Of a stretch of DNA of 64,000 nucleotides, positions 6,504 to 15,437 are shown piece by piece. Source of the DNA: JACMQX01 sp044225675 (lineage in GTDB: Bacteria; Pseudomonadota; Gammaproteobacteria; Burkholderiales; Burkholderiaceae_C); NCBI GenBank assembly GCA_044225675.1, contig JBGAIH010000003.1, positions 124,001 to 188,000 on the forward strand, read 5' to 3'. The position numbers and the translations under genes are program-made. Below the pieces are notes generated by a model that ran no database searches, had not been told where the DNA came from, and worked only from the letters and a program-made list of their open reading frames with translations. Each line of letters opens with the position of its first letter. The first letter of the stretch is position 1.

Positions 6504-7982
6504 ATGACACGCCCCTTCCTTCCCGCTCTGGCCATGGTGGCCGCATCTCTCGCTCTTGCCGCGTGCGCGGACATGTCGGGCATTCAGCCGCGTGCTGCCG
6601 TGCGCGAGCCGGCTTCCCTCGGCCTTCCTGCCGATGCATCCACCCGCGCGGCCGACCCCGCAGTCGATTCCCGCTGGTGGCGGCAGCTGGGCGACCCCCA
6701 GCTCGATCGCCTGATCGACCAGGCGCTGGCGACCAGTCCGAATCTGCGTCTGGCCCAGGCCCGCCTCGATCGCGCCCAGGCCGTGACGGAAGTGACGAAC
6801 GCGGCGCGCCTGCCGCAGGTCAATGGTTCGCTCGACCTCACGCATCAGCGCTACACCCGCAATGGCGCGGTGCCGGCGCCCCTGGCGGGCTCGATCCGCG
6901 ACACCGGCACCCTCCAGCTCGGGCTGAACTGGGAGCTCGATTTCTTCGGCAAGAACGACGCGGCCATCGAAGCCGCGCTCGGTGCTGCGCGGGCAGCCCA
7001 GGCCGATGCCCAGGCGGCCGCCGTCCTGCTGGCCAGTTCGGTGGCCCGCAGCTACTACCAGCTGGCCCGCGTGAACGAACAGATCAGCGTGGCCGAACGC
7101 ACGCTGGCGCAGCGCGAGGAGACGCTGCGGCTCGTGCGGGACCGCGTCAGCGCGGGTCTCGATACGCGGCTCGAACTGCGCCAGTCCGAAGGCGGCATTC
7201 CGGAGGCTCGCCAGCAGGTCGAGGCCCTGCGCGAGCAGGCCGGCCTGCTGCGCAACGCGATCGCTGCGCTGGTCGGCCAGCCTGCGGTGGCACAGGACAT
7301 CCAGCCGGTCGCGCTGGTGCGCAGCGGCGCGCTGCTTGACGCGGGTGGCGTTCCGGCGCGGATTCCTGCGGACCTGCTGGGCCGCCGTGCCGACATTGCC
7401 GCCGCGCGCGAGCGGGTGCGCGCCGCAGGCTATGACGTGGACGCGGCCAAGGCCCAGTTCTATCCCAACATCAACCTCGTGGCATTCGCCGGCCTCTCGA
7501 GCATCGGCCTGGGGCGGCTGCTGGAGTCCGGCAGCCAGCAGTGGGGCGTGGGCCCAGCAGTGCGCCTGCCGATCTTCGAAGGCGGCCGCCTGCGGGCCAA
7601 CCTGCGTGCCAAGGCCGCAGACCTCGACGCTGCGGTGGAGAGCTACAACGCCCAGGTGCTGGAGGCCGTGCGCGACGTCGCCGACCAGCTCGGCTCCGCG
7701 CAATCGATCGCGCGCCAGCAGACGCTGCAGAAGGAGGCCCAGGCCGCCGCCGAGAGTGCCTACGACCTGGCCCTGCAACGCTACAAGGCCGGGCTCACGA
7801 GTTATCTGACGGTGCTCACGGCCGAATCTGCCGTGCTCGCCCAGCGCCGCCTCGCGGTCGATCTGGCTGCGCGCGCGCTCGACACGCGGCTCGCGCTGAT
7901 CCGGGCCCTGGGCGGCGGCTATGCCGACGCCGCCACCGAACGCGCGGGCTCGGCCGCATCGACGACCGCTGCGCTCCATTGA
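6504..7982 (+). CDS. Outer-membrane efflux lipoprotein, OprM/NodT family
   Basis: This is the TolC-like exit duct of a tripartite efflux pump (492 residues). A lipoprotein signal ends in LALAAC (lipobox cysteine), followed by the family start SRWWRQLGDPQLDRLIDQAL. The two OEP repeats show as SYYQLARVNEQISVAERTLAQREETL in the first half and YDLALQRYKAGLTSYLTVLTAESAVL in the second, and a GQPA-type motif closes the first repeat. I chose the start at 6504 for its lipoprotein signal. It lies between the MarR repressor and the emrAB-like pair, so it should be co-expressed and form the pump's outer channel. Confidence 0.92.
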   Translation: MTRPFLPALAMVAASLALAACADMSGIQPRAAVREPASLGLPADASTRAADPAVDSRWWRQLGDPQLDRLIDQALATSPNLRLAQARLDRAQAVTEVTNAARLPQVNGSLDLTHQRYTRNGAVPAPLAGSIRDTGTLQLGLNWELDFFGKNDAAIEAALGAARAAQADAQAAAVLLASSVARSYYQLARVNEQISVAERTLAQREETLRLVRDRVSAGLDTRLELRQSEGGIPEARQQVEALREQAGLLRNAIAALVGQPAVAQDIQPVALVRSGALLDAGGVPARIPADLLGRRADIAAARERVRAAGYDVDAAKAQFYPNINLVAFAGLSSIGLGRLLESGSQQWGVGPAVRLPIFEGGRLRANLRAKAADLDAAVESYNAQVLEAVRDVADQLGSAQSIARQQTLQKEAQAAAESAYDLALQRYKAGLTSYLTVLTAESAVLAQRRLAVDLAARALDTRLALIRALGGGYADAATERAGSAASTTAALH

Positions 7983-8122
7983 TCCGCAGCCGAACCGAAT
8001 CAAAGAACCTCACCCGTCCAAGCAAGCCAGGAAAAGCGCAAGCCAGAAAAGCGCGAGCCAGCAACGCCAAGCCAACGCCGCAAGTCATCACCGCGCGCAG
8101 AACCGCTGAAAGCCATCACAAC

Positions 8123-9535
8123 ATGAACGCACCGCAAGCTCCCCAATCGTCGCAAGCTGCCGCCCCGGCGGCGCCCGGCGCCGCAGCCACCCCTGCAGCC
8201 ACCCCTGCAGCGGCCCCTTCAGCCGGCGTCAACGCCGCGCCATCTCCCCGGCGCCGCAAGGCCTTGACCGCGCTCGCCAGCGTGGTGGTCGTGGCCGGGC
8301 TGGGCTGGGCCGCCTGGGAGTGGCTCGTCGCCAGCCACTACGAGTCCACCGACAACGCCTACGTTCAGGGCAACGTGGTGCAGATCACGCCGCAGATCGG
8401 CGGCACCGTGCTCGCCATCCTGGCGGACGACACCGACTTCGTGAAGGCCGGTCAGCCGCTGGTCAAGCTCGACCCGGCCGATGCGCGCGTGGCGCTCGAC
8501 CAGGCCGAGGCCAATCTGGCCCAGACCGTGCGGCAGGTCCGCACGCTCTACGCCAACAATGGCTCGCTCGCGGCGCAGGTGACGCTGCGCGAAGCGGATG
8601 TGGCCAAGGCCCAGACCGAGATCGCCCGTGCCAGCGACGACCTCGCCCGGCGCCAGTCGCTCGCTGGCAACGGTGCCGTCTCGCGCGAGGAACTCAACCA
8701 TGCGCAGACGCAGCTGGCCAACGCGCGCAGCGCGCTGGCCTCGGCGCAGGCCGGCGTCAGCGCGGCGCGCGAACAGCTCGCCAGCAACCAGGCCATGACC
8801 GACGGCACCTCGGTCGAGCAGCACCCCGCCGTGCTCGCCGCCGCCGCCAAGGTGCGCGAGGCCTGGCTGGCGTCGCAGCGCGCGTCGCTGCCGGCGCCGG
8901 TCGACGGCTACGTGGCCAAGCGCACCGTGCAGCTGGGCCAGCGGGTCGCGGCCGGCACGCCGATGATGTCGATCATCCCGCTCAAGCAGGTCTGGGTGGA
9001 CGCGAACTTCAAGGAAGGCCAGCTGCGCAACATCCGCATCGGCCAGCCGGTCAGACTCACGGCCGACGTGTACGGCAAGAAGGTCGAATACCGGGGCACC
9101 GTGGCCGGCCTGGGCGCGGGCACGGGCGCGGCCTTCGCGCTGCTGCCGGCGCAGAACGCCACCGGCAACTGGATCAAGGTGGTGCAGCGCGTGCCCGTGC
9201 GCGTCACGCTCGACGCGGCGCAGCTGGCTGCCAATCCGCTGCGCGTGGGCCTGTCGATGGACGCCACCGTGGACGTGAGCAACAAGGACGGCAAGGCGCT
9301 CGCAGACGGCGGCCAGGCCCCGGTCGCGAGCCAGACCGAGGTCTACAGCGCCCAGGACAGTGGCGCCAATGATGAGGTTCGCCGCATCATTGCGGCGAAT
9401 GCCGGCCGCACGGGCATCGCGCGTGCAGCGGCAGGGCGGGTGTCCGAGGCCGCAGGCCGTGAGCATGCCGCCGCAACCCTGGGTCCTGCCGCCGCCCACG
9501 TCGCCGCCACCGCCACCGGCGCCCTCGCGCGCTGA
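8123..9535 (+). CDS. emrA: EmrA/HlyD-family membrane fusion protein
   Basis: This is the periplasmic adaptor of the efflux pump (470 residues). A long Ala/Pro-rich cytoplasmic N-terminus (about 45 residues) precedes a single membrane helix (LTALASVVVVAGLGWAAWEWL). The biotinyl-lipoyl half motif ESTDNAYVQGNVVQITPQIGG, a coiled-coil hairpin at about 120-245 and the second half SLPAPVDGYVAKRTVQLGQRV follow. An extended Ala-rich C-terminus of about 60 residues after the beta-barrel domain is unusual for EmrA and may be poorly ordered. The emrB-like gene starts 11 bp downstream. Confidence 0.92.
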   Translation: MNAPQAPQSSQAAAPAAPGAAATPAATPAAAPSAGVNAAPSPRRRKALTALASVVVVAGLGWAAWEWLVASHYESTDNAYVQGNVVQITPQIGGTVLAILADDTDFVKAGQPLVKLDPADARVALDQAEANLAQTVRQVRTLYANNGSLAAQVTLREADVAKAQTEIARASDDLARRQSLAGNGAVSREELNHAQTQLANARSALASAQAGVSAAREQLASNQAMTDGTSVEQHPAVLAAAAKVREAWLASQRASLPAPVDGYVAKRTVQLGQRVAAGTPMMSIIPLKQVWVDANFKEGQLRNIRIGQPVRLTADVYGKKVEYRGTVAGLGAGTGAAFALLPAQNATGNWIKVVQRVPVRVTLDAAQLAANPLRVGLSMDATVDVSNKDGKALADGGQAPVASQTEVYSAQDSGANDEVRRIIAANAGRTGIARAAAGRVSEAAGREHAAATLGPAAAHVAATATGALAR

Positions 9536-9546
9536 GGGCGGTCGCC

Positions 9547-11115
9547 ATGGCAACGGCTCCCGCCTACGTCGCCTATCCGCCGCTCGAAGGCCCGGCCCGC
9601 GTCTGGGGCACGGTCGCGCTGTCGGCCGCGACCTTCATGAACGTGCTGGACACCTCGATTGCCAACGTGTCCCTGCCCGCCATTGCGGGCGACCTGGGCG
9701 TGAGCCCCAATCAGGGCACCTGGGTCATCACCAGCTTCGCGGTCGCCAATGCCATCGCCGTGCCGCTCACCGGCTGGCTGTCGCAGCGTTTCGGCCAGGT
9801 GCGCCTCTTCGTCACCAGCGTCATCCTCTTCGTGCTGGCCTCGCTGCTGTGCGGCCTCGCGCCGAACATGACGACGCTGATCGCGTTCCGCGCGCTGCAG
9901 GGCTTCGTGGCCGGGCCGATGATCCCGCTGTCGCAGTCGCTGCTGCTGGCGAGCTACCCGCGTGCGCTGGCCGGCCTGGCCATGGCGATGTGGGCCATGA
10001 CGACGCTGATCGCACCGGTCATGGGTCCGCTGCTCGGTGGCTGGATCACCGACAACTTCGCCTGGCCCTGGATCTTCTACATCAACGTGCCGGTGGGCAT
10101 CGCTGCCGCGCTGGCCTCGTTCAGCCTGTACCGCCACCGTGAAAGCGTCACCCGCAAGCTGCCGATCGATGCGGTCGGCCTGGCGCTGCTCGTGCTGTGG
10201 ATCGGCGCGCTGCAGATGATGCTCGACCTCGGCAAGGAGCACGACTGGTTCCACTCGCCGTTGATCGTGACGCTGGCCGTGACGGCGGTCGTCGGCTTCG
10301 CCTTCTTCCTGATCTGGGAGCTGACGGACGCGCATCCGGTGGTGGACCTGCGCCTGTTCGCGCGTCGCAATTTCTGGGCCGGCACGCTGGCCACCTCGGT
10401 GGCCTACGGGCTGTTCTTCGGCAACGTGGTGCTGCTGCCGCTGTGGCTGCAGCAGTTCATGGGCTACACCGCCACCGACGCCGGCATGATCATGGCGCCG
10501 GTCGGCCTGATGGCGCTGGTGCTGTCGCCGGTGGTGGGCCGCACGGTCGGCAAGGTCGATCCGCGCCGCTACGCGACCTTCGCCTTCCTCGTGTTCGCGC
10601 TCGTGCTGTGGATGCGTTCACACTTCAACACCCAGGCGGACTTCAACACCATCCTCATCCCGACCATCGTGCAGGGCGTGGCGATGGCTTTCTTCTTCAT
10701 CCCGCTCATGACCATCACCATGTCGGGGCTCACGCCGGACCGCATGCCTTCGGCCTCGGGCCTGACCAACTTCGTGCGGATCACCGCCGGCGCCATGGGC
10801 ACCTCGATCTTCACCACGCTGTGGGAGAACCGCGCGGCCCTGCACCATGCGCAGCTGGCCGAGGCCGTGAACCCGGGAAGCCCCGCGACGCAGGCGGCCC
10901 TGTCGGGACTCACGGCGGCCGGCCTCACGCCCGAGCAGGCGCTGGCGCAGATCAACCGCCTGGTGGACCAGCAGGCCTTCATGCTCGCGGCATCGGACCT
11001 GTTCTGGCTCTCGACGCTGCTGTTCCTCGCCCTCATTCCGCTCGTGTGGCTCACGCATCCGCAACGCGCGGCCGGTGCCGGTGGCGGGGCGGATGCCGCC
11101 GCAGGGGCCCACTGA
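9547..11115 (+). CDS. emrB: EmrB/QacA-type DHA2 multidrug efflux MFS transporter
   Basis: This is the inner-membrane proton-coupled drug exporter of the pump (522 residues). Its length and hydrophobic pattern fit 14 transmembrane helices. The DHA2 motif D1 is visible as FMNVLDTSIANVSLPAIAGDL in the first helix, motif A as GWLSQRFGQVRLF after helix 2, and motif C around APVMGPLLGGWITDNFAWPW. The pairing with an EmrA-like adaptor and an OprM-like duct shows a complete tripartite system, with the MarR protein at the operon head as its likely drug-responsive switch. Substrates are not predictable. Confidence 0.93.
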   Translation: MATAPAYVAYPPLEGPARVWGTVALSAATFMNVLDTSIANVSLPAIAGDLGVSPNQGTWVITSFAVANAIAVPLTGWLSQRFGQVRLFVTSVILFVLASLLCGLAPNMTTLIAFRALQGFVAGPMIPLSQSLLLASYPRALAGLAMAMWAMTTLIAPVMGPLLGGWITDNFAWPWIFYINVPVGIAAALASFSLYRHRESVTRKLPIDAVGLALLVLWIGALQMMLDLGKEHDWFHSPLIVTLAVTAVVGFAFFLIWELTDAHPVVDLRLFARRNFWAGTLATSVAYGLFFGNVVLLPLWLQQFMGYTATDAGMIMAPVGLMALVLSPVVGRTVGKVDPRRYATFAFLVFALVLWMRSHFNTQADFNTILIPTIVQGVAMAFFFIPLMTITMSGLTPDRMPSASGLTNFVRITAGAMGTSIFTTLWENRAALHHAQLAEAVNPGSPATQAALSGLTAAGLTPEQALAQINRLVDQQAFMLAASDLFWLSTLLFLALIPLVWLTHPQRAAGAGGGADAAAGAH

Positions 11116-11198
11116 TGCGCCGCGCATCGCGGCCTTCAACCCATGGGGGTCCGACTGCATCGGCGCGCGCCTGCGAAGGGAAGTTCACAGGTCTTAAG

Positions 11199-12059
11199 AT
11201 GATCCTCATGAAACCCGCCGCCCTCCTGTTGCTCGCTCCCGTCTTCGCGCTTGTATCGACCGTCATGCCCGCAGCCTGGTCGCAGGCCCTGCCGGCCGAG
11301 GAAGTGCCCTTCGTCACTACGCCGGACAACGTCACGCTCGAGATGCTCGGCATCGCCGGCGTCGGTCCGTCGGACTTTGTGCTCGACCTCGGCTCCGGCG
11401 ACGGCCGCATCGTGATCACCGCAGCCCGGCGCTTTGGTGCGCGCGGCCTGGGCGTGGAGATCGTGCCCGACCTCGTCAGGCGCAGCAATGACAACGCGCG
11501 CCTGGCCGGCGTGGCCGACCGCGCCGAATTCCGCGAGCAGGACCTGTTCCAGACCGACCTGGCGCAGGCCAGCGTCATCACCATGTACCTGCTGCCGGAG
11601 GTGAATCTGCAGTTGCGGCCCGCGCTGCTGGCCTTGAAGCCCGGCACGCGGGTCGTGTCGCACGACTGGGACATGGGCGAGTGGAAGCCCGACCGCACGG
11701 TGGTCGTGCCGGTGCCTGACAAGAAGCTGGGCCTCGAGAAGTCGAGCAAGGTGCATCTGTGGATCGTGCCCGCGCGCGTGGCCGGCCTGTGGTGCGGCGT
11801 GGGGCTGCTGCAGGGCAACGACATCCGCATCGAGCAGACCTGGCAGCACTACCGCGGCACCGTCACGCACGGCACGCGCGTGCGCGCCATCGAGGGCCGC
11901 GTCCGCGGCAGCACGCTGGAGCCCGCAGATACCTCGGCCACGCGTGTGCAACTGCAGGCATCGGCCGACGCGCTGAAGATCGAGTCCGCGCCGGGCGACT
12001 TCGCAGCCCTGCGTGGCGCGGAGTTCCGCCGCGCCACGGGCGCCTCCTGTCCCGCGTGA
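11199..12059 (+). CDS. SAM-dependent class I methyltransferase with N-terminal signal-like sequence
   Basis: This 286-residue protein has an SAM-binding motif I in DFVLDLGSGDGRIVITAARRFGARGLGVEIVPD and motif II near VADRAEFREQDLF. Residues 1-30 (MILMKPAALLLLAPVFALVS, then AAWSQA) look like a Sec signal peptide, which is odd for an enzyme that needs cytoplasmic SAM; it may instead be a membrane anchor. The C-terminal 110 residues (from about VHLWIVPARVAGLW) are a separate region of unknown role. A second ATG at 11208 is an equally possible start. It is not obviously part of the efflux operon, as 83 bp and no terminator separate them. The substrate is unknown. Confidence 0.75.
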   Translation: MILMKPAALLLLAPVFALVSTVMPAAWSQALPAEEVPFVTTPDNVTLEMLGIAGVGPSDFVLDLGSGDGRIVITAARRFGARGLGVEIVPDLVRRSNDNARLAGVADRAEFREQDLFQTDLAQASVITMYLLPEVNLQLRPALLALKPGTRVVSHDWDMGEWKPDRTVVVPVPDKKLGLEKSSKVHLWIVPARVAGLWCGVGLLQGNDIRIEQTWQHYRGTVTHGTRVRAIEGRVRGSTLEPADTSATRVQLQASADALKIESAPGDFAALRGAEFRRATGASCPA

Positions 12060-12211
12060 GACAGCAGGCCTGTGCTTTCCCCTGAAGGGCGAAGGTTTGT
12101 ATCAGGTTGTATCGCGACGCCTGCGTGAACAAAGAGATTAAGATGCCGGGATTGCCGTGGCCCCGCGCCATGGCATGACGTCGTTGAAACAAACAGTAGA
12201 GCCACTCGCAC

Positions 12212-12658
12212 ATGCCCAACATTGCTTCGGTCCTGAAGGAAGAGATTGCCCGTGTCGCCCGCAAGGAGTCGCGCGGTGACACACAAAAGCTCAAGAAGTC
12301 CTCGGCACAATACCGCTCCGACATCGCCGCGCTCAAACGCCGCGTGCAGGCGCTGGAACAGATGGTGGCGCGCCTGTCCAAGGCGTCGCGCAAGGCGGCG
12401 CCGGCAGCCGCTGACACGGACGAGCCCGCGAGCAAGCTGCGCTTCAGCGCCAAGGGCCTGGCCTCGCAACGTCGCCGCCTGGGCCTGTCGGCTGCCGACG
12501 TGGCGCGGCTTCTCGGTGTGTCGGGCCAGTCGATCTACAAGTGGGAGGACGGCAAGGCCCGTCCCCGCGCCAGCCAGCTGCCCGCCATTGCCAGCCTGCG
12601 GGGCCTGAGCAAGAAGCAGGCGCTTGCCAAGCTCGAAGCCCTCGGTTCAGAGGGCTGA
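12212..12658 (+). CDS. XRE-family helix-turn-helix protein with N-terminal coiled coil
   Basis: This is a 148-residue protein. Residues about 5-65 are highly charged and helical (KEEIARVARKESRGDTQKLK, then LKRRVQALEQMVARL), suggesting a coiled coil. Residues about 80-125 form an XRE helix-turn-helix (LASQRRRLGLSAADVARLLG, then VSGQSIYKWEDGKARPR). The C-terminus is short. It is probably a DNA-binding protein, but its targets are unknown. It stands alone between the methyltransferase and convergent ftsY. The intergenic stretch before it (12060-12211) shows only a loose direct repeat TTGTATC. Confidence 0.8.
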   Translation: MPNIASVLKEEIARVARKESRGDTQKLKKSSAQYRSDIAALKRRVQALEQMVARLSKASRKAAPAAADTDEPASKLRFSAKGLASQRRRLGLSAADVARLLGVSGQSIYKWEDGKARPRASQLPAIASLRGLSKKQALAKLEALGSEG

Positions 12659-12686
12659 GCGACGGACTGATCAGCCGAACAGCGGA

Positions 12687-13850
12687 TCAGCCCAGCAGGG
12701 CCTGCGCAAATTCGCGGGCGTCGAAGGTCTCCAGGTCTTCCAGCTTCTCGCCGACGCCGATGAAGTAGACCGGCACGGGGCGCTCCTGTGCAATGGCCGC
12801 GAGCACGCCGCCCTTGGCCGTGCCGTCGAGCTTGGTCACGATCAGGCCGGTGAGCCCGAGCGCGTCGTCAAAGGCCTTGACCTGCGCCAGCGCGTTCTGG
12901 CCCGTGTTGCCGTCGATCACGAGCAGCACCTCCTGCGGTGCGCCGGTCGGGTCGGCCTTCTGGATCACGCGCTTGATCTTGCGCAGTTCCTCCATCAGGT
13001 GCAGTTGCGTCGGCAGCCGGCCGGCGGTGTCGACCAGCACCACATCCTTGCCGCGTGCCTTGCCGGCCGTCACGGCGTCGAAGCTCACGGCCGCCGGATC
13101 GCCGCCCTCCTGGCTGACGATCTCCACGGTATTGCGGTCGGCCCAGACGCCGAGCTGTTCGCGTGCGGCCGCACGAAAGGTGTCGGCAGCGGCAAGCAGC
13201 ACGGACTCGCCCGCTTCGGCCAGATGCCGCGTGAGCTTGCCGATCGACGTGGTCTTGCCCGCACCGTTGACGCCTGCCACCATGATGACGGTGGGCTTGG
13301 CCTGGCCGATCACCAGCGGCTTTTCCAGCGGCTTGAGCAACTGGGTGAGGGCCTCGATGAGCAGGTTCCGCACCTGCACCGGGTGCGTCGCGCCCGTGGC
13401 CTTGACGCGCTGGCGTACCGAGTCGAGCAGATGCTGCGTGGCCTTCACGCCGGTATCGGCCATCAGCAGCGCAGACTCCAGATCCTCATAGAGCGCCTCG
13501 TCGATCTGCGCACCGGTGAACACACCGGCGATGCCCGCGCCCGTCTTGCGCAGGCCCGTCTTGAGCCGATCGAGCCAGCGCTGGCGTGGCGCTGCTTCAG
13601 CCGGGGCCACCGGCACCTCGATCGGCGCGACCAGGGCCGAGCCGATCAGCGAGCCGCCCGCAGGCACTGCGGCAGACAGGCCGGTGCCGGCGTGGGCGGC
13701 AGGAGAGGGCGCGGGCGCGGGTGTCGCCACCGGCGCTGCGGGCGGGCTGGCCACCGCACCGGACGAGCCGGTGTCAGCGGGTGGACTCGCAGGGGCGGGC
13801 GACGCGGGGGGAGCGGCCGGAGGGACTTTTTTCCTGAAGAAGCTGAACAT
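12687..13850 (-). CDS. ftsY: Signal recognition particle receptor FtsY
   Basis: This is the SRP-type GTPase that receives Ffh-ribosome complexes at the inner membrane for co-translational insertion (387 residues). A short basic start (MFSFFRKKVPP) leads into a Pro/Ala-rich acidic-poor linker (about 10-95). Then come the N domain and the G domain with P-loop GVNGAGKTTSIGKL, ARAEQL-like AAREQLGVWAD, DTAGRLPTQ and the specificity motif TKLDGTAKGG. I chose the start at 13850 because the 7-residue upstream extension lacks the conserved start. The divergent M16 peptidase start lies only 29 bp away. Confidence 0.96.
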   Translation of the reverse strand: MFSFFRKKVPPAAPPASPAPASPPADTGSSGAVASPPAAPVATPAPAPSPAAHAGTGLSAAVPAGGSLIGSALVAPIEVPVAPAEAAPRQRWLDRLKTGLRKTGAGIAGVFTGAQIDEALYEDLESALLMADTGVKATQHLLDSVRQRVKATGATHPVQVRNLLIEALTQLLKPLEKPLVIGQAKPTVIMVAGVNGAGKTTSIGKLTRHLAEAGESVLLAAADTFRAAAREQLGVWADRNTVEIVSQEGGDPAAVSFDAVTAGKARGKDVVLVDTAGRLPTQLHLMEELRKIKRVIQKADPTGAPQEVLLVIDGNTGQNALAQVKAFDDALGLTGLIVTKLDGTAKGGVLAAIAQERPVPVYFIGVGEKLEDLETFDAREFAQALLG

Positions 13851-13879
13851 TGGGGCCGTTTCTAGAATCACACCATTCT

Positions 13880-15430
13880 ATGAAACGTATCCCCAACGGC
13901 TTTCCCGCGGCCCTGTCGCCGCCCTCCGCGACATCTGCGGTCCCCCGGCGCCTCGCCTGCGCTCCGCTCGTCCTGATGCTGGCGATCAGCCTGTGGGCGC
14001 CGCTGCGGGCCGGAGCGCAGTCGCCCGGCCCCTCGTCCCCAACACCGTCTACTGTGCCGTCCACTGCACCGGCCGCTGCATCCGCCTCCACGCCCGGCCG
14101 CGCGCCGGATCGTGCCCAGTCGCCCAGGACCGAACAGTTCGTCCTCTCCAATGGCCTGACCGTCATCGTCAAGCCCGACCGCCGTGCGCCGACCGCCGTC
14201 AACATGCTGTGGGTGCGGGTGGGCGCGATGGACGAGGTGGATGGCACCTCGGGCGTGGCCCACGTGCTCGAGCACATGATGTTCAAGGGCACGCCGGACC
14301 TCAAGCCCGGCGAGTTCTCGCGGCGCGTCGCTGCACTGGGTGGGCGCGAGAACGCCTTCACCACGCGCGACGCCACCGGCTATTTCCAGCAGATCCCGGC
14401 GCAGCGGCTGGAGGACGTGATGAAGCTGGAGGCCGACCGCTTTGCCCGCAACCAGTGGGACGACGACGAGTTCCGCCGTGAACTCGAAGTCGTCAAGGAA
14501 GAGCGCCGCACCCGCACCGAGGACAACCCGCGCTCGCAGCTCTACGAGCTGCTCAACGCCACGGTCTTTGCGGCTTCGCCCTACCGGCGTCCGGTCGTCG
14601 GCTGGATGAGCGACCTGCACGCCATGACGCCCGACGACGCACGGGCCTTCTACCGCCGCTGGTACGTGCCAGCCAACGCGGCCGTGGTGGTGGCCGGCGA
14701 CGTCGACCCGGCCGAGGTCCGGCGCCTGGCCGAAAAATACTACGGCCGCATCCCGGCGCGCGCCGTGCCCGAGCGCAAGCCGCGTGAAGAGCCTGCCCAG
14801 GCCGGCATCCGCCGCATCGAGCACAAGGCGCCGGCCGAGCAGGCCTATGTGGCCCTGGCCTTCAAGGTCCCGGCCCTGCGCGGCACCGCGGCCGACGAGG
14901 ATGCCCTCGCGCTCACGGTGCTGGCCGCCGTGCTCGACGGCTACAGCGGCGCCCGGCTCGACCGCGCCTTGACCCAGGGCGAGGGGCGCGTCGCCGACAG
15001 CGCGGGCGCCTACAACGGGCTGATGGGCCGCGGGCCGCAGCTGTTCGTCCTCGACGGTGTGCCGGCGCAGGGCAAGACCCCGGAGCAGGTCGAGGCGGCG
15101 CTGCGCGAGCAGGTGGCGCGCGTGGCCCGCGAGGGTGTGAACGAGGCCGAACTCGCGCGCGTCAAGACGCAGTGGGTGGCGGCCGAGGTCTACAAGCTCG
15201 ACTCGGTCACGAACCAGGCGCGCGAGCTTGGCAGCTACTGGGTCCAGGGCATGCCGCTCGACGCGGGCGACCGCCTGATCGAGCGGCTGCGCGGCGTGAC
15301 GGCCGCCCAGGTGCAATCGGTGGCCGCGCGCTACTTCGGCGACGACCAGCTCACCGTCGGCATCCTGCGGCCGCAGCCGGTCGACAAGTCCCGCAAGCCG
15401 GCTGCGCCGCCGGCCGGTGCCCGGCATTGA
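13880..15430 (+). CDS. M16 zinc metallopeptidase, catalytic subunit type
   Basis: This is a periplasmic pitrilysin-family protease (516 residues). A Sec signal covers about the first 45 residues (PRRLACAPLVLMLAISLWA). The inverted zinc motif HxxEH is present as HVLEH in ASGVAHVLEHMMFKGT-like context, and the downstream glutamate is in a region around RELEVVKEERRTRTEDN. The next gene encodes a second M16 protein without the zinc motif, the usual arrangement for a heterodimer like mitochondrial processing peptidase. The stop is eight bases before the partner's ATG, so they are co-translated. Substrates are unknown. Confidence 0.92.
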   Translation: MKRIPNGFPAALSPPSATSAVPRRLACAPLVLMLAISLWAPLRAGAQSPGPSSPTPSTVPSTAPAAASASTPGRAPDRAQSPRTEQFVLSNGLTVIVKPDRRAPTAVNMLWVRVGAMDEVDGTSGVAHVLEHMMFKGTPDLKPGEFSRRVAALGGRENAFTTRDATGYFQQIPAQRLEDVMKLEADRFARNQWDDDEFRRELEVVKEERRTRTEDNPRSQLYELLNATVFAASPYRRPVVGWMSDLHAMTPDDARAFYRRWYVPANAAVVVAGDVDPAEVRRLAEKYYGRIPARAVPERKPREEPAQAGIRRIEHKAPAEQAYVALAFKVPALRGTAADEDALALTVLAAVLDGYSGARLDRALTQGEGRVADSAGAYNGLMGRGPQLFVLDGVPAQGKTPEQVEAALREQVARVAREGVNEAELARVKTQWVAAEVYKLDSVTNQARELGSYWVQGMPLDAGDRLIERLRGVTAAQVQSVAARYFGDDQLTVGILRPQPVDKSRKPAAPPAGARH

Positions 15431-15437
15431 GGGCGAC

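Noticed and set aside
10197..11198. Very long N-terminal extension of the methyltransferase frame
   Set aside because: It overlaps the emrB-like gene in another frame; the true start is near 11199.
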